DNA from: Sphingomonas sp. S-NIH.Pt15_0812
Lineage (GTDB): Bacteria; Pseudomonadota; Alphaproteobacteria; Sphingomonadales; Sphingomonadaceae
Direction: 5' to 3'
DNA: 64,000 nt
Assembly: GCF_003951315.1 (NCBI RefSeq)
Contig: NZ_QLJH01000009.1
Coordinates: 62,001-126,000 of the forward strand
Shown here: in pieces, positions 33,981 through 42,383 of the stretch
How positions within the stretch are numbered: position 1 is the stretch's first letter
How the letters are laid out: each line of letters opens with the position of its first letter
Notes under the pieces: generated by a model
The model's input: only the letters and a program-made list of their open reading frames with translations
Told to the model about the DNA's origin: nothing
The model's database searches: none
Position numbers and translations under genes: made by a program

Positions 33981-34352
33981 TTACTTCACCGCAAAGGCGA
34001 AGTTGCCGGCTACCCGGTGCGTGTCGGTCGAGACGACGTGCCACGCGACGCTGTAGCGGCCCGCGCCGAGCGGCGACTTGGGCGTCAGGACGAGCGTGCG
34101 GCCGTCCGCCCCGACGGCGGTCGCGACTGCGACCTTCATCGGCGGGTGCGTGGTCCCGGCGTGTCCCGTCATCATCAGGTCCGCGCCCGAGAATTTCGGC
34201 ATCAGCTTTTCGCTGAATTGCAGAGCGACGCTTGCGGGCTTGGCGACGGTCGCGTTGGGCGCAGGCGATGCCGACAGGAGCTTGGGATGCGCCTGTGCGG
34301 TACCGGCGAGGCCGAGAAGAGCGATGGCGGCAGGAACGACAAGGCGACGCAT
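33981..34352 (-). CDS. copC: CopC periplasmic copper-binding protein
   Basis: A 123-residue CopC: signal peptide MRRLVVPAAIALLGLAGTAQA, then His at the mature N-terminus (AHPKLL), which is the first Cu(II) ligand, and a C-terminal VSTDTHRVAGNFAFAV with the second His and the Asp ligand. A Met-containing stretch (SGADLMMTGHAG) could hold Cu(I). It starts divergently from the anti-sigma-like gene across 122 bases, where CCTCA and TGAGG arms form a dyad. CGGAG precedes the start by about 9 bases. Confidence 0.9.
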   Translation of the reverse strand: MRRLVVPAAIALLGLAGTAQAHPKLLSASPAPNATVAKPASVALQFSEKLMPKFSGADLMMTGHAGTTHPPMKVAVATAVGADGRTLVLTPKSPLGAGRYSVAWHVVSTDTHRVAGNFAFAVK

Positions 34353-34474
34353 GGGCTACTCCGATCAGGTTCGTGTCCCCTCTTACGCGGCCCATGCCTG
34401 CACCCCTCACCGATCCGCATGAGGGACGATGGGCAGCCGTGCGTAACCGATGATAGAGGGGCGGAGTGGAAAGC

Positions 34475-34747
34475 ATGGACGAACTGGACAGAGCATTGGC
34501 GCGACTGGCGGGGGCACCCGTTCCGGACACGCTGGACGGGATCGAGAACCAGGTGCTCGCGCGCATCGGCAGCCGCCCCGCGGTCCGCGGCGCAGGCATC
34601 GGTATCGGGGCCGTGACGATCGCGGCACTGGCGATCGGGATGATCGGCGCCGAGTTGCCGGCGTCCGCCAGCCCTGCGGTTTCGCTTGCACCGCTTGGCG
34701 GCGCCTCGCCGCTTGCCCCTTCGGCACTGCTGGTCGGCGAGCCATGA
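34475..34747 (+). CDS. CnrY-like anti-sigma membrane protein
   Basis: A 90-residue protein: a short cytoplasmic helix DELDRALARLAGAPVPDTLD, then one transmembrane helix (GIGIGAVTIAALAIGMIGA), then a periplasmic tail. This is the layout of CnrY/NccY-type anti-sigma factors, and the gene order Y-X-H is the same. The start ATG 34475 has GGAG 8 bases upstream; a GTG at 34466 is an alternative. It overlaps the sensor gene by 4 bases. Identity rests on layout and context, not strong sequence similarity. Confidence 0.6.
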   Translation: MDELDRALARLAGAPVPDTLDGIENQVLARIGSRPAVRGAGIGIGAVTIAALAIGMIGAELPASASPAVSLAPLGGASPLAPSALLVGEP

Positions 34748-35184
34748 CCTCTACCAGGCGCATCGTCCTGTGTGTCGTGCTCGCCTTTCTGGCGGCGATC
34801 GGAGGGGTGTTCATCGGCCGGACGCTGTTGCCGCAGCCCAAGCAGCCCGGCGCCGCCCTGCACGAGGTTCTGCATCACAAGCTCGCGCTCGATGCCGATC
34901 AGCAAGCACGCTTGAAGGTGCTGGAGGACCGGTTCGCGGTGCAGCGCCGCGCACTCGAGCTGGAGATGCGTGCCGCCAATGCCCGCCTTGCCGAGGCGAT
35001 CGAGGCCGAACACGGCAACGGTCCTCGGGTCGCGGCCGCGGTCGACCAGAGCCACGCCGCGATGGGCGAGCTGCAGAAGGCGACGCTCGCCCACATCTTC
35101 GCCATGCGTCAGCTTCTGCGGGCCGACCAGACCTCCCAATTCGATTCTGCGGTGGTGAAGGCGCTCACCGACGGCCAGGGGTGA
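34744..35184 (+). CDS. CnrX-like periplasmic metal sensor
   Basis: A 146-residue protein with an N-terminal membrane anchor (IVLCVVLAFLAAIGGVFIG) and a helical periplasmic domain of the CnrX/metal-resistance type: HEVLHHKLALDADQQARLKVLE, then RALELEMRAANARLAEAI, then HAAMGELQKATLAHIFAM. Histidines and methionines could bind the signal metal. In the Cnr system metal binding to X releases H from Y. It overlaps the genes on both sides by 4 bases (ATGA and GTGA), so the three proteins are made together. Confidence 0.78.
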   Translation: MTSTRRIVLCVVLAFLAAIGGVFIGRTLLPQPKQPGAALHEVLHHKLALDADQQARLKVLEDRFAVQRRALELEMRAANARLAEAIEAEHGNGPRVAAAVDQSHAAMGELQKATLAHIFAMRQLLRADQTSQFDSAVVKALTDGQG

Positions 35185-35750
35185 GCCTCGACTGGACCAC
35201 GCTGTCGGATGGCGAGCTGGCGACGCTTAGCATCGCGGGCCGGCAGGCCGCCTTTGCCGAGATCGTGCGGCGCTATCGGCAGCCTATCTTTCGGCTGACG
35301 CGGGCTTTCATCGGCGATGCAGACGAAGCGCTCGACCTGACGCAGGAAGCCTTCGTGGCCGCGCATCAGGCGCTGGCGCGCTATGATCCCAACCGGTCGA
35401 TGCAGGCGTGGCTTACGACGATCGCCGTCAACAAATGCCGGGATTGGGCGAGGAAGCGGGCCGTCCGTCGTTTTCTGTCCTTCGCCCTACCGAACGACGA
35501 CCAGGTGGAAGCGATCGCCGACGATGGCGCTGCCGTCGATGTCGCCGCGGCCGACCGGCAGGAGTTAGGCCGCGTGTCGCGCGCGATCGCCTCGCTTCCT
35601 GCGAATCTGAAGGAGCCGCTGGTTTTGCGGACGATCGAGGGCCTGAGCCAGGCCGAGACCGCCGAGGTGCTGGGCATCAGCCAGAAGGCGGTCGAAACCC
35701 GGCTCTACCGGGCGCGAGCGCGGTTGCTCGAAAAACTCGGGCCTCGGTAA
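35181..35750 (+). CDS. ECF sigma factor, CnrH-like
   Basis: A 189-residue extracytoplasmic-function sigma factor: region 2 FAEIVRRYRQPIFRLTRAFI with DALDLTQEAFVAAHQAL-like core, and region 4 LPANLKEPLVLRTIEGLSQA with recognition helix SQKAVETRLYRARARL. The start is a GTG overlapping the sensor stop by 4 bases. It most likely directs transcription of its own operon and of the adjacent copper genes in answer to periplasmic metal. Its promoter consensus could not be fixed. The next gene, copA, begins 67 bases later. Confidence 0.88.
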   Translation: MSLDWTTLSDGELATLSIAGRQAAFAEIVRRYRQPIFRLTRAFIGDADEALDLTQEAFVAAHQALARYDPNRSMQAWLTTIAVNKCRDWARKRAVRRFLSFALPNDDQVEAIADDGAAVDVAAADRQELGRVSRAIASLPANLKEPLVLRTIEGLSQAETAEVLGISQKAVETRLYRARARLLEKLGPR

Positions 35751-35817
35751 GGGATGCGCGGACGGGCCGCGTAGAACAGGCGAAGAGCCGTTCGCGGCCA
35801 CGTTCCGAGGAGCTTGA

Positions 35818-37776
35818 ATGTCGTGCGTTGTTGACCGCCGCCAATTGCTGCGCGGTGCCAGTCTGGCCGGGGGCGGGCTTGCCTTGTCGGCCTATATGCC
35901 GGCGTGGGCGCAGCCCGTATCCGCCGGCATCGCCAAGCCGCTGCCGACTGTTTCGGGCGAGGACATCACGCTCAAGGTCGCGCATCAGATGATGACGATT
36001 GACGGGCGGCAAAGCCACGCCATCGGCATCAACGGCACTGTCCCTGCCCCGCTCATCCGGTTGCGCGAAGGGCAGAACGTGCGCCTCCATGTCGTTAACG
36101 AGCTGGACGAGGAGACGTCGATCCATTGGCACGGGCTGTTGCTGCCTTTCCAGATGGATGGCGTACCCGGCATCGCCTTCCCGGGCATTCCCTCGCGCTC
36201 GACCTTCACCTACGAGTTCCCGATCATCCAGAGCGGCACCTACTGGTATCACAGCCATTCTGGGTTGCAGGAACAGGAAGGACATTACGGTCCGATCCTG
36301 ATCGATCCCAAGACCCCGGACCCGGTGCAGTTCGACCGGGAGCATGTAATCGTGCTGTCCGACCACAGCTTCCAGCATCCGCACTATCTCTTCGACCGGC
36401 TGAAAAAGGAGTCGGGGTACTTCAACCGCCAGCGTCAGACCCTTTCCGGCCTCCTCGCGGGCAAGGATCAGCCGCTCAAGGAGCGGTTGATGTGGGGCAA
36501 GATGCGGATGGACCCCGCCGACGTCGCCGATGTCACCGCCTCGACCTATACCTATCTCGTCAACGGCTACGGTCCGCGGGACAACTGGACGGCGCTGTTC
36601 CGTCCCGGCGAGCGGGTGCGGCTACGCTTCATCAACGCGTCGTCGATGACCACTTTCAACGTCCGCATCCCTGGCCTGCCGATGACCATCGTCGCCGCCG
36701 ATGGATTGAACGTGCGTCCAGTCGAGATCGACGAGTTCCAGTTCGGCCCGGCCGAAACTTATGACGCGATCGTCACGCCCCCCGACATGCGCGCCTACAC
36801 GCTCGTCGGCGAGAGCGTCGATCGCTCGGGCCAGGCGCGCGCCACGCTAGCGCCGCGCGAAGGCATGGCTGCCGAAGTGCCGCCACTGCGCAAGCGTCCG
36901 CTCGCCACCATGAAGGACATGGGCATGGGCGGCATGGATCACGGTTCGATGGACCACGGTGCCATGGGCGCCGGTGCCGGCGCTTCCATGGCGGGCATGG
37001 ACCATAGCGCGATGGGGCCTGGCACGGATGCCGGCGCCATGCCCGGCATGGACCATTCGCAGATGAGCCACGGCACGACCGCGGCTGCTGCCGGCAGCAT
37101 GGTCGGAATGAACCACGGGTCAGCTCCGCAAGCCGGCGCCATGCCCGGTATGGGTCAGGCGAACGGCGCGATGGCAGGGATGAGCGGCGATCAGGCGATG
37201 CCCGGCATGGATATGGGCGCCATGAACATGCGCGACTTCTCCAAAGCACCCGAGGTCAAGAAGGGGCCGGGGGTGCAGACGATCTCGTCGATGCCGGTCG
37301 ACCGTACCGGCGACCCCGGGCAGGGGCTCGAGAATGTCGGACACCGCGTCCTCACCTATCGCGATCTGGTGGCGCTCGAGCGCAACCCCGACACGCGGGC
37401 CCCGGAACGGGAGATCAAGCTTCATCTCACCGGCAACATGGAGCGCTATATGTGGGGCTTCGATGGCGAGAAGCTGTCGGAGAACCCCGATCCGATCACG
37501 CTGCTTCACGGCGAGCGGGTGCGCGTCACCCTCATCAACGACACGATGATGGGCCATCCCATCCATATCCACGGCCACTTCTTCGACCTGGTAACGGGAA
37601 AAGGTGCCTATGCGCCGCGGAAGCATACCGTGCTCGTCCAGCCGGGCGGCACCGTGAGCTGGGACGTGACAGGTGAGGAAGGCGATTGGGCGTTCCACTG
37701 CCACATGCTCTATCACATGCACGCGGGCATGATGCGCGTCGTCCAGGTCCGCAAGGCCGGGGAGGCTGCAGCATGA
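35818..37776 (+). CDS. copA: CopA periplasmic multicopper oxidase
   Basis: A 652-residue multicopper oxidase with Tat signal (DRRQLLRGAS, residues 6-15). Copper-site motifs in order: SIHWHGLLLP (near 101), TYWYHSHSGLQEQEG (near 141), HPIHIHGHFFDL (near 581) and FHCHMLYHMHAGMM (near 627). Between domains lies a Met/His-rich insert (about 365-470) of MDHGSMDHG-like and GMDHSQMSH-like repeats that should bind Cu(I). It oxidises Cu(I) to the less toxic Cu(II). AGGAGC precedes the start. The stop overlaps copB by 4 bases. Confidence 0.93.
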   Translation: MSCVVDRRQLLRGASLAGGGLALSAYMPAWAQPVSAGIAKPLPTVSGEDITLKVAHQMMTIDGRQSHAIGINGTVPAPLIRLREGQNVRLHVVNELDEETSIHWHGLLLPFQMDGVPGIAFPGIPSRSTFTYEFPIIQSGTYWYHSHSGLQEQEGHYGPILIDPKTPDPVQFDREHVIVLSDHSFQHPHYLFDRLKKESGYFNRQRQTLSGLLAGKDQPLKERLMWGKMRMDPADVADVTASTYTYLVNGYGPRDNWTALFRPGERVRLRFINASSMTTFNVRIPGLPMTIVAADGLNVRPVEIDEFQFGPAETYDAIVTPPDMRAYTLVGESVDRSGQARATLAPREGMAAEVPPLRKRPLATMKDMGMGGMDHGSMDHGAMGAGAGASMAGMDHSAMGPGTDAGAMPGMDHSQMSHGTTAAAAGSMVGMNHGSAPQAGAMPGMGQANGAMAGMSGDQAMPGMDMGAMNMRDFSKAPEVKKGPGVQTISSMPVDRTGDPGQGLENVGHRVLTYRDLVALERNPDTRAPEREIKLHLTGNMERYMWGFDGEKLSENPDPITLLHGERVRVTLINDTMMGHPIHIHGHFFDLVTGKGAYAPRKHTVLVQPGGTVSWDVTGEEGDWAFHCHMLYHMHAGMMRVVQVRKAGEAAA

Positions 37777-38987
37777 ACCGGTCGCTTCTTCTCGTCGGCC
37801 TCGCTTCGGCAGCGCTCGCCAGCCCTATGTTCGGGCAGAGCATGGACCATTCCATGCACAACATGCCGGGTATGACCATGCCGGCGAAGCCGGCCGCTAA
37901 GGCAACTCCCAAGCCTGCGAAGAAAGCCGCGGCGAAGCCCGCGCCCAAGCGGAAGGCGCCTGTGAGGCGTGCGGCTCCGGCTCGTGCGCAGGCCGCACCC
38001 GCTCCAGCGGCCGATCCCCACGCCGGCCACGATATGAGTGGCATGCAGGGGATGGATATGAGCGGTCAGCAGCAGCCCGCGCCCGCCCAAGACCCGCACG
38101 CCGGCCACGATATGTCGGCGATGCCTGGCATGAGTTCATCGCCAAGCGCCGGGCAGGACCCGCACGCGGGGCATGACATGACTGCCATGCCCGGGATGGC
38201 AAAGGACGGTAATCAGGCTGCCAAGGTCGGGACCGACCTTCCTCCCGGCAACAAGCCAGCGCCCGCGCCGTCCGGAGACCATCTCGCCGATCGTTTCTGG
38301 GGGGCTGGCGCCATGGCCAACTCCCGCGAAGATGATCTGCGCCGCGAGCATGGTGGGATGACCTACTACCAAGTGCTCTTCAATCTCGCGGAGTACCAAG
38401 CTCGCAAGGGCGGCGATGGCTATCGCTGGGACGGCGAAGCGTGGATCGGCGGAGACATCAACCGCCTCACGCTCAAGAGCGAAGGCGAAGGCACGTTCGG
38501 CAAACCGCTCGAAGCTGCCGAGGTGCAGGCGCTCTACAGCCGTGCTCTCGATCCCTATTGGAACCTCCAGGCCGGCGTCCGCTACGATTTCAAACCCAAT
38601 CCCTCGCGCACCTATGCGACGATCGGGGTCGAAGGGCTGGCCCCCTACTGGTTCGATGTCGAGGGCGCCCTGTTCCTCTCCGACAAGGGCGACGTCTTGG
38701 GCCGTGCCGAAGCGTGGTACGACCAGCGCATCACCAACTATTTCGTGCTCCAGCCCAGAGTGGAGGCCAACTTCGCAGCGCAGGACGTGCGGCGCGACGG
38801 AATCGGCTCGGGACTAACGGATCTCGAGGCCGGGCTGCGGCTTCGTTACGAGGGCCGGCGCGAACTCGCGCCTTACATCGGCATATCGTGGGAGCGGCAG
38901 TTCGGCGACACCGCGCGCTTCACGCGAGCGCGGGGAGACGACACGGGCGGCTTCAGCTTCGTCGCCGGCGTGAGGACCTGGTTCTGA
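37773..38987 (+). CDS. copB: CopB outer-membrane copper resistance protein
   Basis: A 404-residue outer-membrane beta-barrel protein. The signal peptide is followed by a long Lys/Ala/Pro-rich and Met/His-rich linker with three PHAGHDM repeats (near 86, 108 and 131), then the CopB barrel from about residue 175 (NSREDDLRREHGG) to the terminal Phe, typical of barrel insertion. The repeats should bind copper. It overlaps copA at its start. Confidence 0.9.
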   Translation: MNRSLLLVGLASAALASPMFGQSMDHSMHNMPGMTMPAKPAAKATPKPAKKAAAKPAPKRKAPVRRAAPARAQAAPAPAADPHAGHDMSGMQGMDMSGQQQPAPAQDPHAGHDMSAMPGMSSSPSAGQDPHAGHDMTAMPGMAKDGNQAAKVGTDLPPGNKPAPAPSGDHLADRFWGAGAMANSREDDLRREHGGMTYYQVLFNLAEYQARKGGDGYRWDGEAWIGGDINRLTLKSEGEGTFGKPLEAAEVQALYSRALDPYWNLQAGVRYDFKPNPSRTYATIGVEGLAPYWFDVEGALFLSDKGDVLGRAEAWYDQRITNYFVLQPRVEANFAAQDVRRDGIGSGLTDLEAGLRLRYEGRRELAPYIGISWERQFGDTARFTRARGDDTGGFSFVAGVRTWF

Positions 38988-39730
38988 GGAGCCGTAAGCT
39001 CCGCCTCCATATCGGCGCCAGCAAGCTTCACCGCTGGCTGTCGCTGATTATCGGCGTGCAGCTCCTGCTCTGGTTCTCCAGCGGCTTGCTGATGAGTGTC
39101 TTGCCGATCGAGCGGGTACGCGGCGAGCATCTTGTCACCCGCGATAGCGCGGCGCCGTTGGCGCCGACGCTGCAACTCGCGTCTCCGGCAACCGTGCTGC
39201 GCAGGGCGTCTGCGCCGGTGCGCGAGCTGCGCTATGCGAGCCTCCTCGGACAGCCGATCGCCGAGCTGACGATGACCGACGGCACTGTTCGACTGCACGA
39301 TGCACGGACCGGGCGCCCCCTTCCGCGTCTCGACGCTCCTGCCGCGATCCGGGTTGCGCGTGCCGCCTACCGTGGCCCGGGCGCGCCTGCCGTGACAGGC
39401 GTTCTGATCGGGACGGCGAGCACCGAGTATCGCGGCAAGCTGCCGGTGTGGCGCGTCGAGTTTGACGACGAGGAGACGACCCGCGTGTTCGTCTCGCCCG
39501 ACAGCGGCAGGATCGTCGCTGTCCGGACAGGCACGTGGCGGCTCTACGACTTCTTCTGGGGCCTCCACATCATGGACTGGAAGAACCATGAGGACTTCAA
39601 CACGCCCTGGATGATGGCCTTCGCGGCCGGAGGGCTGTTGCTCGCCGTTGCGGGCGTCGTGCTTCTCTACATGCGCTGGCCCCGTCGCCGGCGCAGAAAA
39701 GCTCAAGGGGTAAGCGAGGTCGCCGCGTAG
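38984..39730 (+). CDS. PepSY-domain inner-membrane protein
   Basis: About 248 residues: an N-terminal helix LHRWLSLIIGVQLLLWFSSG, a periplasmic region with two PepSY-like units (VREL-RYASLLGQPIAEL and the later TRVFVSPDSGRIVAVRTGTW), then HIMDWKNHEDFN and a second helix. PepSY-TM proteins near copper and iron genes are linked to reductase or metal-uptake functions. No ATG, GTG or TTG exists at the expected place; CTG at 38984, inside the copB stop region, is the likeliest start, so coupling to copB would be needed. The start is uncertain, the gene itself is not. Confidence 0.75.
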   Translation: MRSRKLRLHIGASKLHRWLSLIIGVQLLLWFSSGLLMSVLPIERVRGEHLVTRDSAAPLAPTLQLASPATVLRRASAPVRELRYASLLGQPIAELTMTDGTVRLHDARTGRPLPRLDAPAAIRVARAAYRGPGAPAVTGVLIGTASTEYRGKLPVWRVEFDDEETTRVFVSPDSGRIVAVRTGTWRLYDFFWGLHIMDWKNHEDFNTPWMMAFAAGGLLLAVAGVVLLYMRWPRRRRRKAQGVSEVAA

Positions 39731-39766
39731 CTCCTTCTAGGTGGGGGATTCCTAGGGAGCACGACC

Positions 39767-40162
39767 ATGAAGACCATTACGACGATTGGCATCCTTGCCG
39801 CGGCGCTCGCCGCCACCCCGCTCGCCGCGCAGCAGAGCGGCATGGCTGGCATGGATCACAGCCAGATGCAGGGCATGGATCATTCCAGGATGATGCAGCC
39901 GACCGCGGCTAACCCCTACGGCCCGGCCGAGATGAAGATGCACGAGAAGATGATGGCAGCAAAAGGCGCCGATGCCGGCGAAACTTGGTTGCGCAAAATG
40001 ATCGAGCATCACCGTGGCGCGGTAGAAATGTCGCAGGCGGCATTGCGCAGCACCCAGAATGCGGATGTTCGTCGCGAAGCGCAGAAGGCGATCGCGAGCC
40101 AGACCCGCGAGATCGCGACCCTCAACGCGGTCCTTCGTAAAATGGGCAAGAGCCCGCAGTAA
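39767..40162 (+). CDS. DUF305 copper-associated periplasmic protein
   Basis: A 131-residue secreted protein with a signal peptide (ITTIGILAAALAATPLAA), a Met/His-rich section (GMAGMDHSQMQGMDHSRMM) and a DUF305 helical bundle with WLRKMIEHHRGAVEMSQAAL, whose His pair is the family mark. DUF305 proteins are common in copper and silver operons and may bind metal in a ferritin-like fold. The ribosome-binding site GGGAG lies about 9 bases before the ATG. It is 36 bases after the PepSY gene. Confidence 0.88.
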   Translation: MKTITTIGILAAALAATPLAAQQSGMAGMDHSQMQGMDHSRMMQPTAANPYGPAEMKMHEKMMAAKGADAGETWLRKMIEHHRGAVEMSQAALRSTQNADVRREAQKAIASQTREIATLNAVLRKMGKSPQ

Positions 40163-40171
40163 CGGGTATGA

Positions 40172-40192
40172 CCCCGCCCTGTTAGGGCGGGG
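40172..40192. terminator. strong hairpin between DUF305 and copG genes
   Basis: CCCCGCCC-TGTTA-GGGCGGGG, a perfect 8-base GC stem nine bases after the DUF305 stop. No T-run follows, so it may attenuate or protect message ends rather than stop transcription fully. Confidence 0.5.
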
Positions 40193-40213
40193 CACCAGCA
40201 CAGGAGTTCAGCG

Positions 40214-40663
40214 ATGAAGGGTCCGATCCGTAGCGCGCTCATCGCCGTTGCGATGATGCTGCCGGCAACCGCCATGGCGGCGAACGGCATCGCCATGCAC
40301 CGCGATCCGGGATGCGGGTGTTGCGAGAAATGGGCGGCGCAGGTGCGCCGGCAATTCGGCCACAGCGTCCAAATCATCGATGATGCGCGTCGTAACGTGC
40401 TTCAGCGCAAGTTGGGCGTGCCCGCCGACCTCGCTTCCTGCCATACCGCCATCATCGACGGTATGGCCTTCGAGGGCCATGTCCCGATCGCCGATATGAA
40501 GCGGGCGCTTGCCCAGCATCCCAAAGGGGTGCGGGGTCTGGCCGTGGCTGGAATGCCGATGGGATCACCCGGCATGGAGATGCCGGGCATGAAGGCCCAG
40601 CCCTATGACGTGATCGCGTTCGGTGCTGCCGGTCGGCGTGTCTTTGCGCATCACGGCGGATAG
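40214..40663 (+). CDS. copG: CopG (DUF411) copper protein
   Basis: A 149-residue periplasmic protein of the DUF411 family: signal peptide, then HRDPGCGCCEKWAAQV with the CxCC cluster site, ASCHTAIIDG with another Cys/His, and FEGHVPIADMKRAL. CopG homologues bind a small copper cluster through these cysteines and are thought to change copper oxidation state (family knowledge). The C-terminus contains a Met-rich MPMGSPGMEMPGM. CAGGAG lies 8 bases before the ATG. Confidence 0.88.
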   Translation: MKGPIRSALIAVAMMLPATAMAANGIAMHRDPGCGCCEKWAAQVRRQFGHSVQIIDDARRNVLQRKLGVPADLASCHTAIIDGMAFEGHVPIADMKRALAQHPKGVRGLAVAGMPMGSPGMEMPGMKAQPYDVIAFGAAGRRVFAHHGG

Positions 40664-40704
40664 TCGTTGACACCTACACGCCCACGCCCGACCATATTCG
40701 CCTC

Positions 40705-41064
40705 GTGAAAGGTCGGCTTTCCTTCTTTCTCCTCTTGGGAGCGCTGCTCGGCTTTCTCGGCCAGCAGGCCGCCTATGCTGGCGGTCCTGCGCTCGTTCCC
40801 GTGATGGAAGCGAGCCACGCCATGCCGTCGGGTATGGACTGCCCCGACATGAGGGACATGCCGAAAGCGACTCACGATGCGCCCTGCAAAGGGCTTACGC
40901 TCGCGTGCATCGCTCAGATGGGGTGCGTCATTCCGGTAACGATTGAGGACCGGCTTGCGCTGACTACCCCACAAGTCGCGGTTCCGCTTGCAGCCTATCA
41001 GGCCGGCGCCCGGCCCTTGTCAGGGCGGGATGTAGCGCCGGAGCCCGAACCCCCTACCGTCTGA
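40705..41064 (+). CDS. small periplasmic protein of the copper cluster
   Basis: A 119-residue protein starting with GTG, with a signal peptide (SFFLLLGALLGFLGQQAAYA) and a mature part holding MPSGMDCPDMRDM and CKGLTLACIAQMGC: four cysteines and several methionines that could bind copper or form disulfides. I do not recognise the family, though similar short Cys/Met proteins precede cus-type genes in other proteobacteria. It follows copG by 41 bases. Confidence 0.6.
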   Translation: MKGRLSFFLLLGALLGFLGQQAAYAGGPALVPVMEASHAMPSGMDCPDMRDMPKATHDAPCKGLTLACIAQMGCVIPVTIEDRLALTTPQVAVPLAAYQAGARPLSGRDVAPEPEPPTV

Positions 41065-41093
41065 GCTGAATCGATACCGGTCGCGCCTGCCCT

Positions 41094-41108
41094 CCTCGCT
41101 CTGCGAGG
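41094..41108. terminator. small hairpin before the cus operon
   Basis: CCTCGC-TCT-GCGAGG, a 6-base stem and 3-base loop in the 89-base gap between the small periplasmic gene and cusC. There is no T-run, so it is a weak candidate. Confidence 0.3.
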
Positions 41109-41153
41109 TCGCGGGCACTTCGCCGTGACATCCCATTCAGAACGGACTTTGCC

Positions 41154-42383
41154 ATGCGCGCATCCATGATGCTCGCGGTCGCCGCGCTTATGACAAGCGC
41201 TGCGCACGCGCAGACACTAACCTATGACCAGGCGCTGCGCGATGCGGTCGCCAATGCCCCGGGGGCGGCTGCCGGACGTGCGGGTGTGACCGCCGCCCAG
41301 GCCGACGCCCGCGCGGCGGGGAGCCTGCCGGACCCACGCGTGGCGGTAGGCATCGACAATTATCCCGTCTCGGGGCCCCCCGCCTTCTCGCTTTCAAGGG
41401 ACGACATGACGATGGGGCGGGTCGGCTTCCAGCAGGACGTCCCCAACCTTGCAAAACGCCATGCCGCGCAGGCCCAGGCGCGCGCGGTGATCGCGACGGC
41501 GGAGGCCGCGCAGGCGACCAAACTTCGGGAAGTGCGGTTGGGAGCGGGGCAAGCCTGGATCGATCTTGCCTATGCCGAACGTCGGCTTACCGCACTCGAC
41601 ACCGTCCTGCACGCCCTCCGCGCGCTGCCTTCGGCTGCGCGCGCTGCCGTAACCGCCGGTACGGTGCGGCCCGGTCAGACAGTTACGACCGATCAGGGCA
41701 TCGCGGGATTGGAAGACCGCCGTGACGAGCTGGTGGCGGCGGTTGCGCGTGCTCGCGCGATGCTGGCCCGCTGGACCGGTGTGTCGGCGCCGGGGACCGC
41801 CGGCGTTATGCCCGCGATCGACCTTTCTCCGGCCCGGCTGCGCGACGCGCTCAGCCAGCATTCCGATATGATCTCTGCGGACGCCGGCATTCGGCGTGCA
41901 GAGGCGGACGTGGACGCCGCGCGCGCGGAGAAGCGACCGGATTGGGGTGTTGAAGTGGCGTATCAGCGCCGCGATCCCCGGTACGGCGACATGGTGTCGG
42001 CGGGAGTATCGATGACTCTACCCCTGTTCGCACGATCGCGTCAGGACCCACGCATCGCGGCGCGGCAATCGGCTCGAGTGCAAGCAGAAGCCCAGCGCGA
42101 GGAAACCCGGCGCGCCTTGGCGGCCGACTTGGAGGCGGCGCTGGCGGATCATCAGATGCACCATAATCAATGGGAACGCGCCCGGGACGTGCTGCTCCCG
42201 CTCGCAAGGAAACGCGCCGAGCTGGAGACGGCCAGCTATTCCGCCGGCCGGGCGAGCCTCACGGACGCGATAGAGGCCAAGACCGCGCTCGCCGATGCCG
42301 AGCTGGCGGTGCTCGAGCGGGAAGCGCTGGTCGCTGCGGACGGGGTCCGCCTCACCATCACCTTCGGGAGCGTCGATCGATGA
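41154..42383 (+). CDS. cusC: CusC-like outer-membrane efflux protein
   Basis: A 409-residue TolC-family channel with a signal peptide (MMLAVAALMTSAAHA), N-terminal TYDQALRDAVANAPGA and DPRVAVGIDNYPVSGPPAFS, and C-terminal SYSAGRASLTDAIEAKTALA. It works with CusA and CusB to send Cu(I) or Ag(I) outside. Its stop overlaps the cusB start (ATGA). No lipobox is visible, unlike E. coli CusC. Confidence 0.85.
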   Translation: MRASMMLAVAALMTSAAHAQTLTYDQALRDAVANAPGAAAGRAGVTAAQADARAAGSLPDPRVAVGIDNYPVSGPPAFSLSRDDMTMGRVGFQQDVPNLAKRHAAQAQARAVIATAEAAQATKLREVRLGAGQAWIDLAYAERRLTALDTVLHALRALPSAARAAVTAGTVRPGQTVTTDQGIAGLEDRRDELVAAVARARAMLARWTGVSAPGTAGVMPAIDLSPARLRDALSQHSDMISADAGIRRAEADVDAARAEKRPDWGVEVAYQRRDPRYGDMVSAGVSMTLPLFARSRQDPRIAARQSARVQAEAQREETRRALAADLEAALADHQMHHNQWERARDVLLPLARKRAELETASYSAGRASLTDAIEAKTALADAELAVLEREALVAADGVRLTITFGSVDR

